Source: Lewinellaceae bacterium
GTDB taxonomy: Bacteria; Bacteroidota; Bacteroidia; Chitinophagales; Saprospiraceae
NCBI GenBank assembly: GCA_020636005.1
Contig: JACJYR010000002.1
Coordinates: 682,001 to 746,000 of the forward strand
Reading direction: 5' to 3'
DNA: 64,000 nucleotides
This document shows positions 26,561 to 35,025 of this stretch, piece by piece (position 1 is the stretch's first letter; the number at the start of each line of letters is the position of its first letter). A program made the position numbers and the translations under genes. The notes under the pieces are model-generated. The model was not told the origin of the DNA, did not search any database, and worked only from the letters and a program-made list of their open reading frames with translations.

Positions 26561-29554
26561 TTACTCCACCAGCACAAAGCCTGCCCACAAGTAAGGGCTG
26601 TCCGGATACTGCTCCCGTACAATGCCCTGCGCCGCCCGGAACGCCGCTGGTATCTCCAGGCCCTGCCGCAGCCATTGGCGGTAAAATTCGGTCATAAACG
26701 CATTGGTGCTGAGGTCGTTCACCTGCCATAGGCTCATGATTAGGTTTTTCGCACCCGCAATTTTGAAGGCCCTTTGCAGGCCATACACGCCTTCGTTGCC
26801 CTGGATATCGCCGAGGCCCGTTTCGCAGGCGGAGAGGACGACCAGTTCCGTATTGGCCAGGTTCATCTGGCTGATTTCATAGGCTGTCAGCACACCGTCT
26901 TCCCTGTCAGCGGGGCTTTTTCCATTGAAATAAGCATCCTCCGCCCCCGCCATGATGAGGCCCGAACGGATCATCGGGTGCCTGGAATTCCTGAATACCT
27001 GCTCCCCTCCGTCCAACATCTGCCGCCTGCCGTCCACCATTTCTTCCGGGTCTGGATAAAAATAGCCGTGCGTGGCCACATGCAGGATGCGGGGCGATGC
27101 GCCGTACTTGCCGATTTGCTTGAAAGCTTCCTCGTTTGCGTAATAGCCCGTATCCAGTTGCACCGTGAAGTTGGCGGATTCCAGTGTCCCTGTGATGCTG
27201 AGGGCCTCGGTCAGGGAATTGGGCAGGTAGTCGAGGTTACCGCCCCGGCTGATGGTGTCGGACTGGAATTTCAGGATGTCCGGCAGGTCGTTACTGCGGG
27301 AAACGGTCTCATTGGATGCGATCATGGCGGTCGTGTCCGTCTGGTAGCGGATGCCGCCGAAGACCACGGCATTGGCATTGGGTGCAGCGGCAGGGTCTTT
27401 CACTACCAGTTGGCGGGTGCTGCCGACGATGGAAAGCTGGTAGCTATCTGCAAAGGTCTGCCCCTTATTCCCCTGAAGGGGGAATGGCACTGCGCCGAGG
27501 TTGATGCGGTGCAGCAGGCCGGAGGGGGAAACATAGACTTTTTTCGTGCCGCCCAGCAGTTCCCGCAGTGGCTGCCAGATCAGTTGGTAGAGTTTTTCGC
27601 CATTGGCACCGTCGCCATTAAGGTAAAAATCGTCAATCCTGCTGCTCTTTTTGCCCGATGCTTTTGCCAATAGCGGCGCTATCTCCCGCTCCTCGAAGAG
27701 GGTGACGAAATGCGGTGCCTCATCGCCGGGCCGCAGTACGAGGGCGCTGTAGAACACGCTGTCCGTCGGCTCGGGGTTGTGGTATTGGTAATGCACAAAC
27801 TCGATAGCTGTCTCACCTGGCTGCAACTGCTGTTGCACTTCCTGCCAGGTGACTTGCCGAAGTGCCTCTCCGAAGCCGGCCACGGTACGGGTGAGTTCTT
27901 TTTCGAGGGTGTTGGCTTTTTCCTCCCATTCTTCGACGTGTTGACGCTCGGCGATGGGTTTGGCGTATTCTTTTGAGAGGAGGTAGCGGTAGGATTTGAG
28001 GTTGTCGTAGAGCTTTGAGGCGGTGGTGTCAGATTGGGCGAGGGTTTTTAGGCGGGTGGCGGCTTGGAGGAGGAAGCCTTTGTTATACAGTACATCATTG
28101 TAACAAATACTATTGACACTAAAATCGTTAAAAAATAAACTATTGATGTAAGAAAGAAAAATTTCTTGGCTCTCATTAATTGTACTTAAATATTCGTTAA
28201 GTTCTTTATTAGAAAGGTAATAAATAGCTTTGGAAGTTAAGAATTTAAATAAAGTAATCCATTTTTCTAGCCATCTAAAGGCTTCTTGTTTGTTTCCTAT
28301 TTTCCAATTTAAATTTGCTAGGCCAAAATAACTTGAAGAAATATAAGGATGATTGGATCCTAAAACTCTTTTCTTAATATCAATCGACTCTATTAATAGC
28401 TCTTTTGCCTCTTTAAATTTACCAGTCTTTATATAAAAATCAGCCAAGTTAGTAATTCCGGACGCATACTCACTATTATCTTTCCCAAAATTTTTTTCTA
28501 TAATTGAGTTAGATTCTAAAATCATTTTTCCCCATTGGTTAATTTTTCCTATTTTTTTATATAATATAGCTGCATTTCCTTCTAATAAAGCATAATCAGG
28601 GTTGTCATCTCCTATACTCTTTTGTATTGTGGATAAAGATTCGGAATAAGCAGCTTCGGCATCCAAATACCTCCCCCAATCGCTGTATACATTTGCAAGA
28701 TTATTTAGTGTCAATGCAAATCTTGTATTTTCTCTTCCAACTCTCTTTTCATAAATTGATAAGGTTTCGAGAAATAAATTCTCAGCTTCCTTTAGTGCCC
28801 CCATCCTCCATTTCAAATTCCCTAAATTATCTAAGCTTGAGGCATAATCGATATGTTCCTTGCCAAGTAATAGAAGTCGTTGACCTTTGACAGTTGTCAA
28901 CATGGTTTCTGCTTTTTCATATTGCCCTAATTCGTAGTAAAGTATTGCTAAATTTGAGACAGCCCCTAAATACAAATATTCATAATCTGAGTTGTTTGCT
29001 AAAATTTTTATAGTTTTTAGGTACATTGGCTCAGCTCTGAAATAATCCCCTTTCCTCAAATAAACGTTACCTAAATTATTCACACTTAAAGCAAACTCAG
29101 GATGATCAGAGCCATAAATTTTTTCCTTTATATCTTTTGATTCTAAAAAACACGATTCAGCTTTAACTAAATTTCCTAAAGAAAGATAGACACCTCCTAA
29201 ATTATTTAATGAGTTTGCAAAATCTGAATTTATCTTTCCAAATAAGTCTTCCCTGAGACTCATCGCTTCAATATATAATTCTTCTGCTTCAGATAGCCTT
29301 CCTAATACGGCGAGAGTTCTTGCATAATTGTGAAGACAATTTGCATAAGTTTTATGTTTTGTTATACCAATATTCAATGCATTTTCCTTAGCCAGTTCGA
29401 TTGCCAATAATGCTTTTTCATACTTACCATTTGAAAATAAAGTTCGGCTTATTTCAACCAAACTATCCACCTCCGCCACCACCCTCGCCGTATCCACCTG
29501 CCCCCGGCCCAGCCAGGGATGCAAGCAAAAAACCAATAGCAGTACCTGTTTCAT
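26561..29554 (-). CDS. CHAT-domain protease with N-terminal TPR array
   Basis: About 997 residues. From the ATG at 29554 there is a signal-like segment (MKQVLLLVFCLHPWLGRGQ), then roughly nine ~42-residue kinesin-light-chain-type TPRs (for example ANSLNNLGGVYLSLGNLVKA), a coiled linker, and a C-terminal CHAT domain with catalytic His in LHVATHGYFYPD (~827) and Cys in VLSACETGLGDI (~909). CHAT is a caspase-like clan CD fold; TPRs commonly sense a ligand or partner. The AT-rich TPR part (28.1-29.45 kb) differs strongly from the GC-rich CHAT part. It is the last gene of the sigma/anti-sigma/XisH/XisI cluster and has its own promoter-like TAACTTTG. An upstream ATG at 29593 overlaps that element and is less likely. 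Confidence 0.93.
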   Translation of the reverse strand: MKQVLLLVFCLHPWLGRGQVDTARVVAEVDSLVEISRTLFSNGKYEKALLAIELAKENALNIGITKHKTYANCLHNYARTLAVLGRLSEAEELYIEAMSLREDLFGKINSDFANSLNNLGGVYLSLGNLVKAESCFLESKDIKEKIYGSDHPEFALSVNNLGNVYLRKGDYFRAEPMYLKTIKILANNSDYEYLYLGAVSNLAILYYELGQYEKAETMLTTVKGQRLLLLGKEHIDYASSLDNLGNLKWRMGALKEAENLFLETLSIYEKRVGRENTRFALTLNNLANVYSDWGRYLDAEAAYSESLSTIQKSIGDDNPDYALLEGNAAILYKKIGKINQWGKMILESNSIIEKNFGKDNSEYASGITNLADFYIKTGKFKEAKELLIESIDIKKRVLGSNHPYISSSYFGLANLNWKIGNKQEAFRWLEKWITLFKFLTSKAIYYLSNKELNEYLSTINESQEIFLSYINSLFFNDFSVNSICYNDVLYNKGFLLQAATRLKTLAQSDTTASKLYDNLKSYRYLLSKEYAKPIAERQHVEEWEEKANTLEKELTRTVAGFGEALRQVTWQEVQQQLQPGETAIEFVHYQYHNPEPTDSVFYSALVLRPGDEAPHFVTLFEEREIAPLLAKASGKKSSRIDDFYLNGDGANGEKLYQLIWQPLRELLGGTKKVYVSPSGLLHRINLGAVPFPLQGNKGQTFADSYQLSIVGSTRQLVVKDPAAAPNANAVVFGGIRYQTDTTAMIASNETVSRSNDLPDILKFQSDTISRGGNLDYLPNSLTEALSITGTLESANFTVQLDTGYYANEEAFKQIGKYGASPRILHVATHGYFYPDPEEMVDGRRQMLDGGEQVFRNSRHPMIRSGLIMAGAEDAYFNGKSPADREDGVLTAYEISQMNLANTELVVLSACETGLGDIQGNEGVYGLQRAFKIAGAKNLIMSLWQVNDLSTNAFMTEFYRQWLRQGLEIPAAFRAAQGIVREQYPDSPYLWAGFVLVE

Positions 29555-29594
29555 CGTCTTGTTTTTTTGAGTGATTGTTATAGATGCCCGCATT

Positions 29595-29602
29595 CAAAGT
29601 TA
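29595..29602 (-). promoter_or_regulatory. Candidate -7 element for the CHAT-TPR gene
   Basis: On the minus strand it reads TAACTTTG, fitting TAnnTTTG, about 40 bases upstream of the ATG at 29554. It sits between the palindrome at 29618-29680 and the gene, so the CHAT gene may be transcribed separately from xisH-xisI. Confidence 0.45.
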
Positions 29603-29617
29603 ATGGTAGTCACATTC

Positions 29618-29680
29618 GAGGGGCGGGGTTATCAAACCCCGGTTGTTCCTGAACAACGGGGTTCGACAACCCCGCCCCTT
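29618..29680. terminator. Large GC-rich palindrome between xisI and the CHAT gene
   Basis: Two ~30-base arms pair almost fully: gaggggcggggtt at the left with aaccccgcccctt at the right, and inner 'ccggttgttc' with 'gaacaacgg'. It contains the submotif GGGTTATCAAACCC shared with the REP array at 40073-40218. It probably folds as a terminator or mRNA-stabilising stem between the two genes; no U-run follows on the minus strand, so it may be a REP element. Confidence 0.7.
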
Positions 29681-29768
29681 CACAAACGCTGCGAAATAAC
29701 CGGACCGGTTCATTAATTTCAAAAGCGGCTACTTACAAAAGTGAAACGGTGGTTTAGTGGCACCGCCT

Positions 29769-30107
29769 TCATGCCACGGCATAACCCGAATATTTTCGCA
29801 TGGAAGGTGCCTGAAAAGCCAGCACAATATCGGACTTTGGCACACCCTGCTCCTCCAGTTTCTGGGCAATATCAAGGTCGGTATTGTTTTCCTGCACCCA
29901 GATTTTGCCATTGATGATGTCCAGGTGCAAGATGGTAAAATAGACCCTGTTTTCCCCTTCCCAGCCTACGGCCATTATTTGGAAGTGATCACGCAAGGTG
30001 TCGAAGATAAGCTGCTCTTGTTGAGCCTCTGCCGGGTTGCCGGATGGAGCTGCGTAATCCGTGAGGACTTGTTGGACGATGCGTCGGTATGACTCTACTT
30101 TTTCCAT
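29769..30107 (-). CDS. XisI family protein
   Basis: A 112-residue protein of the XisI family (named from the fdxN excision factors of Anabaena). Family blocks: YRRIVQQVLTDYAA, then FDTLRDHFQIMAVGWEGENR, VYFTILHLDIINGKIWVQEN, and NNTDLDIAQKLEEQGVPKSD. Its start overlaps the 3' end of xisH by 13 bases, indicating translational coupling. XisH and XisI nearly always occur together, so a complex is likely. Their role outside cyanobacterial excision is unknown; here there is no excisable element to act on. Confidence 0.92.
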   Translation of the reverse strand: MEKVESYRRIVQQVLTDYAAPSGNPAEAQQEQLIFDTLRDHFQIMAVGWEGENRVYFTILHLDIINGKIWVQENNTDLDIAQKLEEQGVPKSDIVLAFQAPSMRKYSGYAVA

Positions 30108-30508
30108 TGTATTATTATGTTGGTTGAAGGATCGAAGGCCATCAGGCTGATACCTTCTTCATCCACTATTTCCTGGATCAGTGGCCGCTGGAAGAAGGTG
30201 TTGAAAACGGCAGCGGGCACAGCCAGGAAGAGTTTTCGTTCCGGCTCGCTTTTCTGGAGGATGCGGCGGTAAAGCATAAATTGACCATAGGCATCCTCAA
30301 AATCGTTAACCGGGGAGGGGCTGATAAAGCTTTTGATTTCTACGGCTATCTTTTCTTCTCCTTTTTCTGCAGCTATTAACTTTTCAGCACCCAAATCTAT
30401 CTCCACCCGTACTTTGCCGGACTTTAAACGCAAAGGGTCGTGGGTGATGAGCCAGCCATCTGCTTCGAGTGCTTTTTTACAGTTGTCGTGAAACAGGTCT
30501 TTCGCCAT
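30095..30508 (-). CDS. XisH family protein (PD-(D/E)XK nuclease-like)
   Basis: A 137-residue XisH-family protein. It begins MAKDLFHDNCKKALEADGWL, the usual family start, so I chose the ATG at 30508 over one 13 codons upstream. A PD-(D/E)XK-like active site is visible: Asp in VRVEIDLGAEK, then IAVEIKSFIS with the EIK triad on the next strand. The DFEDAYGQFMLYRRIL helix is typical of the family. It is adjacent to and overlaps xisI. Nuclease activity is inferred from fold and residues only. Confidence 0.92.
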   Translation of the reverse strand: MAKDLFHDNCKKALEADGWLITHDPLRLKSGKVRVEIDLGAEKLIAAEKGEEKIAVEIKSFISPSPVNDFEDAYGQFMLYRRILQKSEPERKLFLAVPAAVFNTFFQRPLIQEIVDEEGISLMAFDPSTNIIIQWKK

Positions 30509-30527
30509 TATTCTTGTTTGTACTGAA

Positions 30528-30535
30528 CAAAAATA
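30528..30535 (-). promoter_or_regulatory. Candidate -7 element for xisH-xisI
   Basis: Minus-strand TATTTTTG, matching TAnnTTTG, 20 bases before the xisH ATG at 30508. It may allow XisHI to be expressed apart from the upstream sigma and anti-sigma genes. Confidence 0.4.
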
Positions 30536-30556
30536 GCATTTTTTCAACAGGATTTT

Positions 30557-31450
30557 TCAGCCCCTCACCGTAAACCGCCCCCCTGCCAATGCATCCCCTT
30601 CCACTGTTTCCACAATAAAATAATACAGCCCCGGCTTTAGGGCCATGCGTTCTTTGCGCTCGAAGAGATGCTGGTCCGTGGCCGTTTTTTTCAACGCCAG
30701 CGGGATTTGGAAGAGCGGGCGGCGGTTTTGGTTGTCGTACAGCAGCAGGACGAGCGGGGCGGTGTCAGCATCGCCAAAGTTTGCCAGGGTGCCGCTGAAA
30801 CGGATGGTCACCTGCCCGTCCTTGCCCGGCGGGAAATTGGCGTCCAGCGGCGGGGAAGTAAGGGTCAGCTTCAACTCGTCATTACCCATGACCACACCTT
30901 TTACCTTGGCATCCCAACTGGCGTTGCGTTCGAAGGCTGCCGGGTCTATGGCGGCGATGGGGATGTCCTGTTTTTGAGTTTTGGGGGGCTGGGCAGGCTT
31001 ATTTTCAGTAGGTGGCGTTGGCGCTTCGGCAGGCGGCCCGTTTTCTGCCGGGGTTGTTTCCTGCACAGGTGGGGCGGGCGGTATTTCTATCGCTTTTCCC
31101 GGTGGATCGGGTGGTATGGGTGCAGCTTCCGGTTGCTGCCACTGCCAAATACCAATGCCCGCCACCACGACGACGGCGAGCAGTGCTGCCCATTTCCACC
31201 AGTTGATGGCGGCCGTGGGTGGCGGTTCATCGGGCGGCATCGGCTCATCAGCCAGTATGTCCGCCAGGACGGAGCGCAGCCGCTGGCGACCAGGGTTGCC
31301 GATGGTTTCCCGCAGCTCCCGCTGCAACTGCACCTGTTGCCGGAAACCAGGATCCCTGGACTGACGCTGCTCCACTTCCCGCTGTTCCGCTTCGGTTAGC
31401 GAACCGTCCAGATAGCCGTCAATGAGTTCGTATAGGTCTTTATTTTCCAT
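30557..31450 (-). CDS. Membrane-anchored anti-sigma-factor-like protein
   Basis: A 297-residue protein. The N-terminus (DLYELIDGYLDGSLTEAEQ, then a helical segment with VQLQRELRETIG) has the pattern of cytoplasmic anti-sigma domains without a zinc site. A single membrane helix (WWKWAALLAVVVVAGIGIW, residues ~84-102) follows, then a proline-rich stalk (~105-160) and a beta-rich extracytoplasmic domain ending GLYYFIVETVEGDALAGGRF. It lies directly downstream of an ECF sigma gene, 54 bases apart, so it probably holds that factor inactive and senses a signal across the membrane. The domain outside is unassigned. Confidence 0.75.
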   Translation of the reverse strand: MENKDLYELIDGYLDGSLTEAEQREVEQRQSRDPGFRQQVQLQRELRETIGNPGRQRLRSVLADILADEPMPPDEPPPTAAINWWKWAALLAVVVVAGIGIWQWQQPEAAPIPPDPPGKAIEIPPAPPVQETTPAENGPPAEAPTPPTENKPAQPPKTQKQDIPIAAIDPAAFERNASWDAKVKGVVMGNDELKLTLTSPPLDANFPPGKDGQVTIRFSGTLANFGDADTAPLVLLLYDNQNRRPLFQIPLALKKTATDQHLFERKERMALKPGLYYFIVETVEGDALAGGRFTVRG

Positions 31451-31504
31451 TTTTTAGTGGTGAGGAAAAGGCCAGGAGAACTCCTGCTTTCCCATTTTCC
31501 ATTC

Positions 31505-32077
31505 TCAATTTTCCATTCTCAATTCCCTATACAAAGGGTCTTTTTGAATGGATTCAATCAAGTGTTTTTGGCAGCGGCTTTTCTGCTGCCGGGCATTGAC
31601 TTCGCTTATTTTTTCCACATCTGCTATTTCCTGCATGGATTTTCCCTGGAAGTATAGGGTCAGTACCCGGCGGCATTTTTCTTCCAGCCGGTCGAAATAC
31701 CGCTCGTAGAGCTTCCGCCGCTCCGTTGCTTCAAAGTCGATGTCCAACTGCGCATCATCCATGTATGTAACCTCATCCAGGATTGTGACATCCTGGCGAT
31801 ATTTTTTTTTCAACTGGTTGCGCCAAAGGTTGCGGCTGACGCCATATAAATAGGAGCTGAATTTGGAACTCAATTGAAAACCAGGTTGGCTGGCTTTATC
31901 GTGGATGGTGAAGAGGGCTTCCTGGAAGATGTCCCTGGCGTCGTCGTCGGTGCCCCGGTTGTTTTTGACCAACTGCCTGACCATCGGGAAGAGGCTGCGG
32001 TATATCTCCCGCAGTTGGGCCGGGTCGCCCCCCAGAATGGCCTTGATGTAAGTGTTGGTTGCAATGGTTTGCTCCAT
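31505..32077 (-). CDS. RNA polymerase ECF sigma-70 factor
   Basis: A 190-residue sigma factor with region 2 (YRSLFPMVRQLVKNNRGTDD followed by ARDIFQEALFTIHDKA and SSYLYGVSRNLWRN) and region 4 (CRRVLTLYFQGKSMQEIADV plus a helix-turn-helix ending CQKHLIESIQ). The ATG at 32077 fits the family start MEQTIATNTYIKAILGGD; upstream in-frame sequence is not conserved. It heads a five-gene minus-strand cluster and is preceded by TACATTTG. It probably directs expression of its own cluster. Confidence 0.93.
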   Translation of the reverse strand: MEQTIATNTYIKAILGGDPAQLREIYRSLFPMVRQLVKNNRGTDDDARDIFQEALFTIHDKASQPGFQLSSKFSSYLYGVSRNLWRNQLKKKYRQDVTILDEVTYMDDAQLDIDFEATERRKLYERYFDRLEEKCRRVLTLYFQGKSMQEIADVEKISEVNARQQKSRCQKHLIESIQKDPLYRELRMEN

Positions 32078-32110
32078 CGGGGAAAGTGCTGTTTGTTGTT
32101 TTGACGTTGG

Positions 32111-32118
32111 CAAATGTA
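32111..32118 (-). promoter_or_regulatory. Candidate -7 element for the ECF sigma gene
   Basis: TACATTTG on the minus strand (TAnnTTTG type), 33 bases before the ATG at 32077. If the cluster is autoregulated, this element or a neighbouring ECF-type promoter should respond to the sigma factor. Confidence 0.45.
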
Positions 32119-32308
32119 AAAAAGGGGTTGGAAAATCTGCCCATCTATGCCCGTATTCCCGCCATTTTCTTTGTGCCAAAAAGTTTTTTCAAAAAAATAA
32201 AAAAAGCCTGTCACGTCTTCCGGGGCCATTACATCTATGTCCGAACGGCCTGATGAACAGGTCATCGCAAACAAAATTCACCTTCACTTTTATTTAAAAC
32301 TAATTGTC

Positions 32309-33094
32309 ATGAAAAACTTAGCGTTCGCATTTTCCATGCTGTTATTTTCCTTCGCTGCTTTTTCACAGGATGTCATACTCCTGAAAACGGGCGAAGAAAT
32401 TCAAGCCAAAGTCACAGAAATCTTGCCCTTGGACATCAAGTACAAGCGCTTCGACCACCAGGACGGGCCGACCATAACACTGCCCAAGAAAGAGGTGTTT
32501 TTGATAAAATACGAGAACGGGATGAAGGAGGTGTTCGGCGGGGGAGAAAATGTCGAGAAAATAACTAAAGAAGCCAATGCGCCACCAGTTAAAGAAGAGG
32601 AAATCCAAAAACCTGTGGAGCCAAAAAAGAAAAGGGAAACCCCGGAAGGTGACAGGCATTTTTTCATCGGGGTAGCATATCCCTCATCCAGTACTTTAAA
32701 AATTGGCTTTCATGGGGGTTTGGAGAGTACAGGATATTTTACACGGAACATTGGCTTAACCAGCCATATTTCTGCCGCATATAATAAACTGAGCACTGAT
32801 TATGTGGATGGGGGCTATATAAGTACATTTTTCTTGGCAGGGCCCCATTTTGGGCTACGAACTGACAACTTTAGAATTTATTGGTTGCTGATGGCAGGGG
32901 CTGACTGGACCCTCGCAACAGGCGACTTGAATGAAGGACAATATTATTACTACAATGGAAGCGGCCTCTATTTTGCTGTGGGAGCTGGATTTGGGATGGT
33001 ATTTAACGATATAGTCGAAATTGGCTTGCGCTTCAACCATGATGTTAATCCAAGCTATTCCTCTCTTCAGTTCTCTGCGGGATTTCATTTTTAG
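32309..33094 (+). CDS. Outer-membrane beta-barrel-like exported protein
   Basis: A 261-residue protein with signal peptide MKNLAFAFSMLLFSFAAFSQ. Residues ~20-65 form the small domain common in Bacteroidota surface proteins (DVILLKTGEEIQAKVTEILP followed by IKYKRFDHQDGPTI). A charged Lys/Glu/Pro linker follows, then about eight alternating strands (HFFIGVAYP, FHGGLESTGYFTRNIGLTSH, YFAVGAGFGMVFNDIVEIGL, SLQFSAGFHF) ending in Phe as outer-membrane barrels do. Transport or adhesive function is unknown. The ATG at 32309 is chosen from the signal peptide. Confidence 0.8.
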   Translation: MKNLAFAFSMLLFSFAAFSQDVILLKTGEEIQAKVTEILPLDIKYKRFDHQDGPTITLPKKEVFLIKYENGMKEVFGGGENVEKITKEANAPPVKEEEIQKPVEPKKKRETPEGDRHFFIGVAYPSSSTLKIGFHGGLESTGYFTRNIGLTSHISAAYNKLSTDYVDGGYISTFFLAGPHFGLRTDNFRIYWLLMAGADWTLATGDLNEGQYYYYNGSGLYFAVGAGFGMVFNDIVEIGLRFNHDVNPSYSSLQFSAGFHF

Positions 33095-33205
33095 TATTGT
33101 CGCCCCCAATTAATTTACATCATTATTACTAACTGGATTTCCAATTAATTGGGCCTTGCCCAAACTGGATTTCTTTGTTCTCAATCAATTAAAATAAATA
33201 CTTTC

Positions 33206-33754
33206 ATGAAAAAGCAATTCGTATTCCAACTCACATTTGTTTTAATTAGCGTGATCGCTTTAAGCCAGAATAATACTAAAGCAAAATATATCACGGCATG
33301 GGGTGTAATTGGCAAAATTATCGAACCCCGAACAGAACTTATGGCAGGCAAGGATATTTACCTGCAAATTTCAGATGAACGAACTTTGACCCATAAAAAC
33401 TGGGAACGTATAGCCCTGGAATTTGAAAAAACGCTTGCTGCCACCTACCCAGATGCCAACTTCCACTTGGTTTCAGCATCCGAATCGGCAAATATCGAAC
33501 AGGCCGAAACTACAGTCATAAAAGTCGAAATACCGGATTGTCAAACTTATTTAAGCAAAGGTAAATGGTTTACAAAAACCACTTTTGACATTACTCTCTG
33601 GCATGGTGGAGAAACAGATGAACGGGTATTTTCCTATGATATTGAAAAAGGGAACATGTGGGGCAATACCACAGCCATGATCATTCATGAAAAAGCCTAT
33701 AACATAGCAATGGATGGGCTACTCACCTACCTCGACGAAATTTTCTCCGAATGA
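33206..33754 (+). CDS. Exported hypothetical protein
   Basis: A 182-residue protein with a signal peptide (MKKQFVFQLTFVLISVIALSQ) and no recognised family. The mature part is mixed alpha/beta, without metal or catalytic motifs and without a T9SS sorting domain. It sits among three other small orphan genes on the plus strand; spacing (over 100 bases each) argues for separate transcription. The start at 33206 is chosen because it yields a proper signal peptide. Confidence 0.7.
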   Translation: MKKQFVFQLTFVLISVIALSQNNTKAKYITAWGVIGKIIEPRTELMAGKDIYLQISDERTLTHKNWERIALEFEKTLAATYPDANFHLVSASESANIEQAETTVIKVEIPDCQTYLSKGKWFTKTTFDITLWHGGETDERVFSYDIEKGNMWGNTTAMIIHEKAYNIAMDGLLTYLDEIFSE

Positions 33755-33877
33755 CTCCCCGCTGATTCTTCATAAAACCAATAAAAATAAGGGCAGGGTA
33801 ATATTTTGGGAACCATCAATCTGGCCTTGCTTTTCCCGAACTGAACCATTTATTCATTTTTTTAAAACCACCTTATC

Positions 33878-34327
33878 ATGAAAAAGCAAACTATTATTTC
33901 AAAATTATTTTTGGCCATTTTCATTGCAGTTACCACATTGGGCGCATGTACAAAAGAGGAGCCGGAACCTGAACCCGTAGATATAAGGGATCAATATATT
34001 GGCAGCTATTCAATGAAGGAAGAATGTGGGACGAACGATGATGAATATACAATTTCGATTTCAAAAGTCGGCTTTGGGAAAGAGGTTGAGGTATTCAACC
34101 TTTACAATGCTGGCAAAAGAAGCACTGCATTTGTTCGGACTAATGGCGAACTCGACCTTAACAATACCAATGTTGGTGAATATGGCAATTGTGATGTTGG
34201 GATCACTAATGCATCTGGAATGATGAATGCCAACAAGCTGACCATAGTCTTTGACATTGAAGATGTGGGGGTAAATTTTGGTTGTAATCCATTTTCATTT
34301 AGCTGCATCGCAGTGGGATATAAATAA
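33878..34327 (+). CDS. Small lipoprotein of unknown function
   Basis: A 149-residue lipoprotein: the signal ends TTLGAC, a lipobox with the lipidated Cys near residue 24, then an acidic/proline spacer (TKEEPEPEPVD). The mature part carries four further cysteines (EECGT, GNCDV, GCNPFSFSC) and looks beta-rich. No homologue family is recognised. Membership in the orphan group at 32.3-34.9 kb is positional only. Confidence 0.75.
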   Translation: MKKQTIISKLFLAIFIAVTTLGACTKEEPEPEPVDIRDQYIGSYSMKEECGTNDDEYTISISKVGFGKEVEVFNLYNAGKRSTAFVRTNGELDLNNTNVGEYGNCDVGITNASGMMNANKLTIVFDIEDVGVNFGCNPFSFSCIAVGYK

Positions 34328-34398
34328 CGAGTGAATAATAATTCACCATTATGCTTTTGGAATAAAGTAAATTCCTTCACTTTTTAATACTCAAAATC

Positions 34399-34854
34399 AT
34401 GTTTGGACAATCATTTTTCATCAAAAAAATCGCACAATCAGTTGTGCAGGAATTCTGCGAAGCATTTGACATGGACGAAGACGATGCCCGGGAGGTGGCC
34501 AAAGGGGCAGCCCTGTTAGCAGGCATCGGCAGCGCCATCGTAACGCTCGATTTTTTGGGTGGGGCCGCAACCGTGGGAGAAGAAGTTGCAGAGGAAGCCA
34601 TTGGAGAATTTGTTGATAATGGTGCTGCCGAAGTTTTTGCATCTTCCTATGAGTCTATTGCCAGCAGCAGCGACATAGTGCCCAAGTTCGGCGGCGGCGT
34701 TGAGGTCGTGCATAATTGGTCCACGAACGGCACTGATGCGGTATTCGAAAGGGTATTCACTGATGGCTACGACCAGTTTGGAAACCACATTTCAGCAATA
34801 AGGGATCAGTCGGTTTCCTACGGCATGCTCGATTTCACTGATAAACAGGCTTAA
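34399..34854 (+). CDS. Hypothetical protein with small-residue-rich helix
   Basis: A 151-residue protein without signal peptide. The N-terminal part is helical and amphipathic, then comes a Gly/Ala-rich hydrophobic stretch (KGAALLAGIGSAIVTLDFLG) and a C-terminal region rich in Ser/Asp and aromatic residues. It may be a membrane-active or phage/effector-like small protein, but there is no evidence beyond composition. A clear terminator follows four bases after the stop. Confidence 0.6.
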   Translation: MFGQSFFIKKIAQSVVQEFCEAFDMDEDDAREVAKGAALLAGIGSAIVTLDFLGGAATVGEEVAEEAIGEFVDNGAAEVFASSYESIASSSDIVPKFGGGVEVVHNWSTNGTDAVFERVFTDGYDQFGNHISAIRDQSVSYGMLDFTDKQA

Positions 34855-34858
34855 TGTC

Positions 34859-34918
34859 AAACCCGCTTCGGATCCTGTTAATTCAACAATGGCAGCAAAT
34901 CGGAGCGGGTTTTCCTTT
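34859..34918 (+). terminator. Rho-independent-like terminator
   Basis: Arms aaacccgcttcg (34859-34870) and cggagcgggttt (34901-34912) pair with one mismatch, loop ~30 bases, followed by a short T-rich run. It follows the stop of the gene ending at 34854. Confidence 0.65.
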
Positions 34919-35025
34919 TGGGCGGAAGCCCACCTCACTAAATTTTGAAAAATGAGCCTCGATGGGAAAACATACGCCCGTACCCCTTTATCTTGCGCCC
35001 TTTCTTTCACTCTTATTATTTTAAC

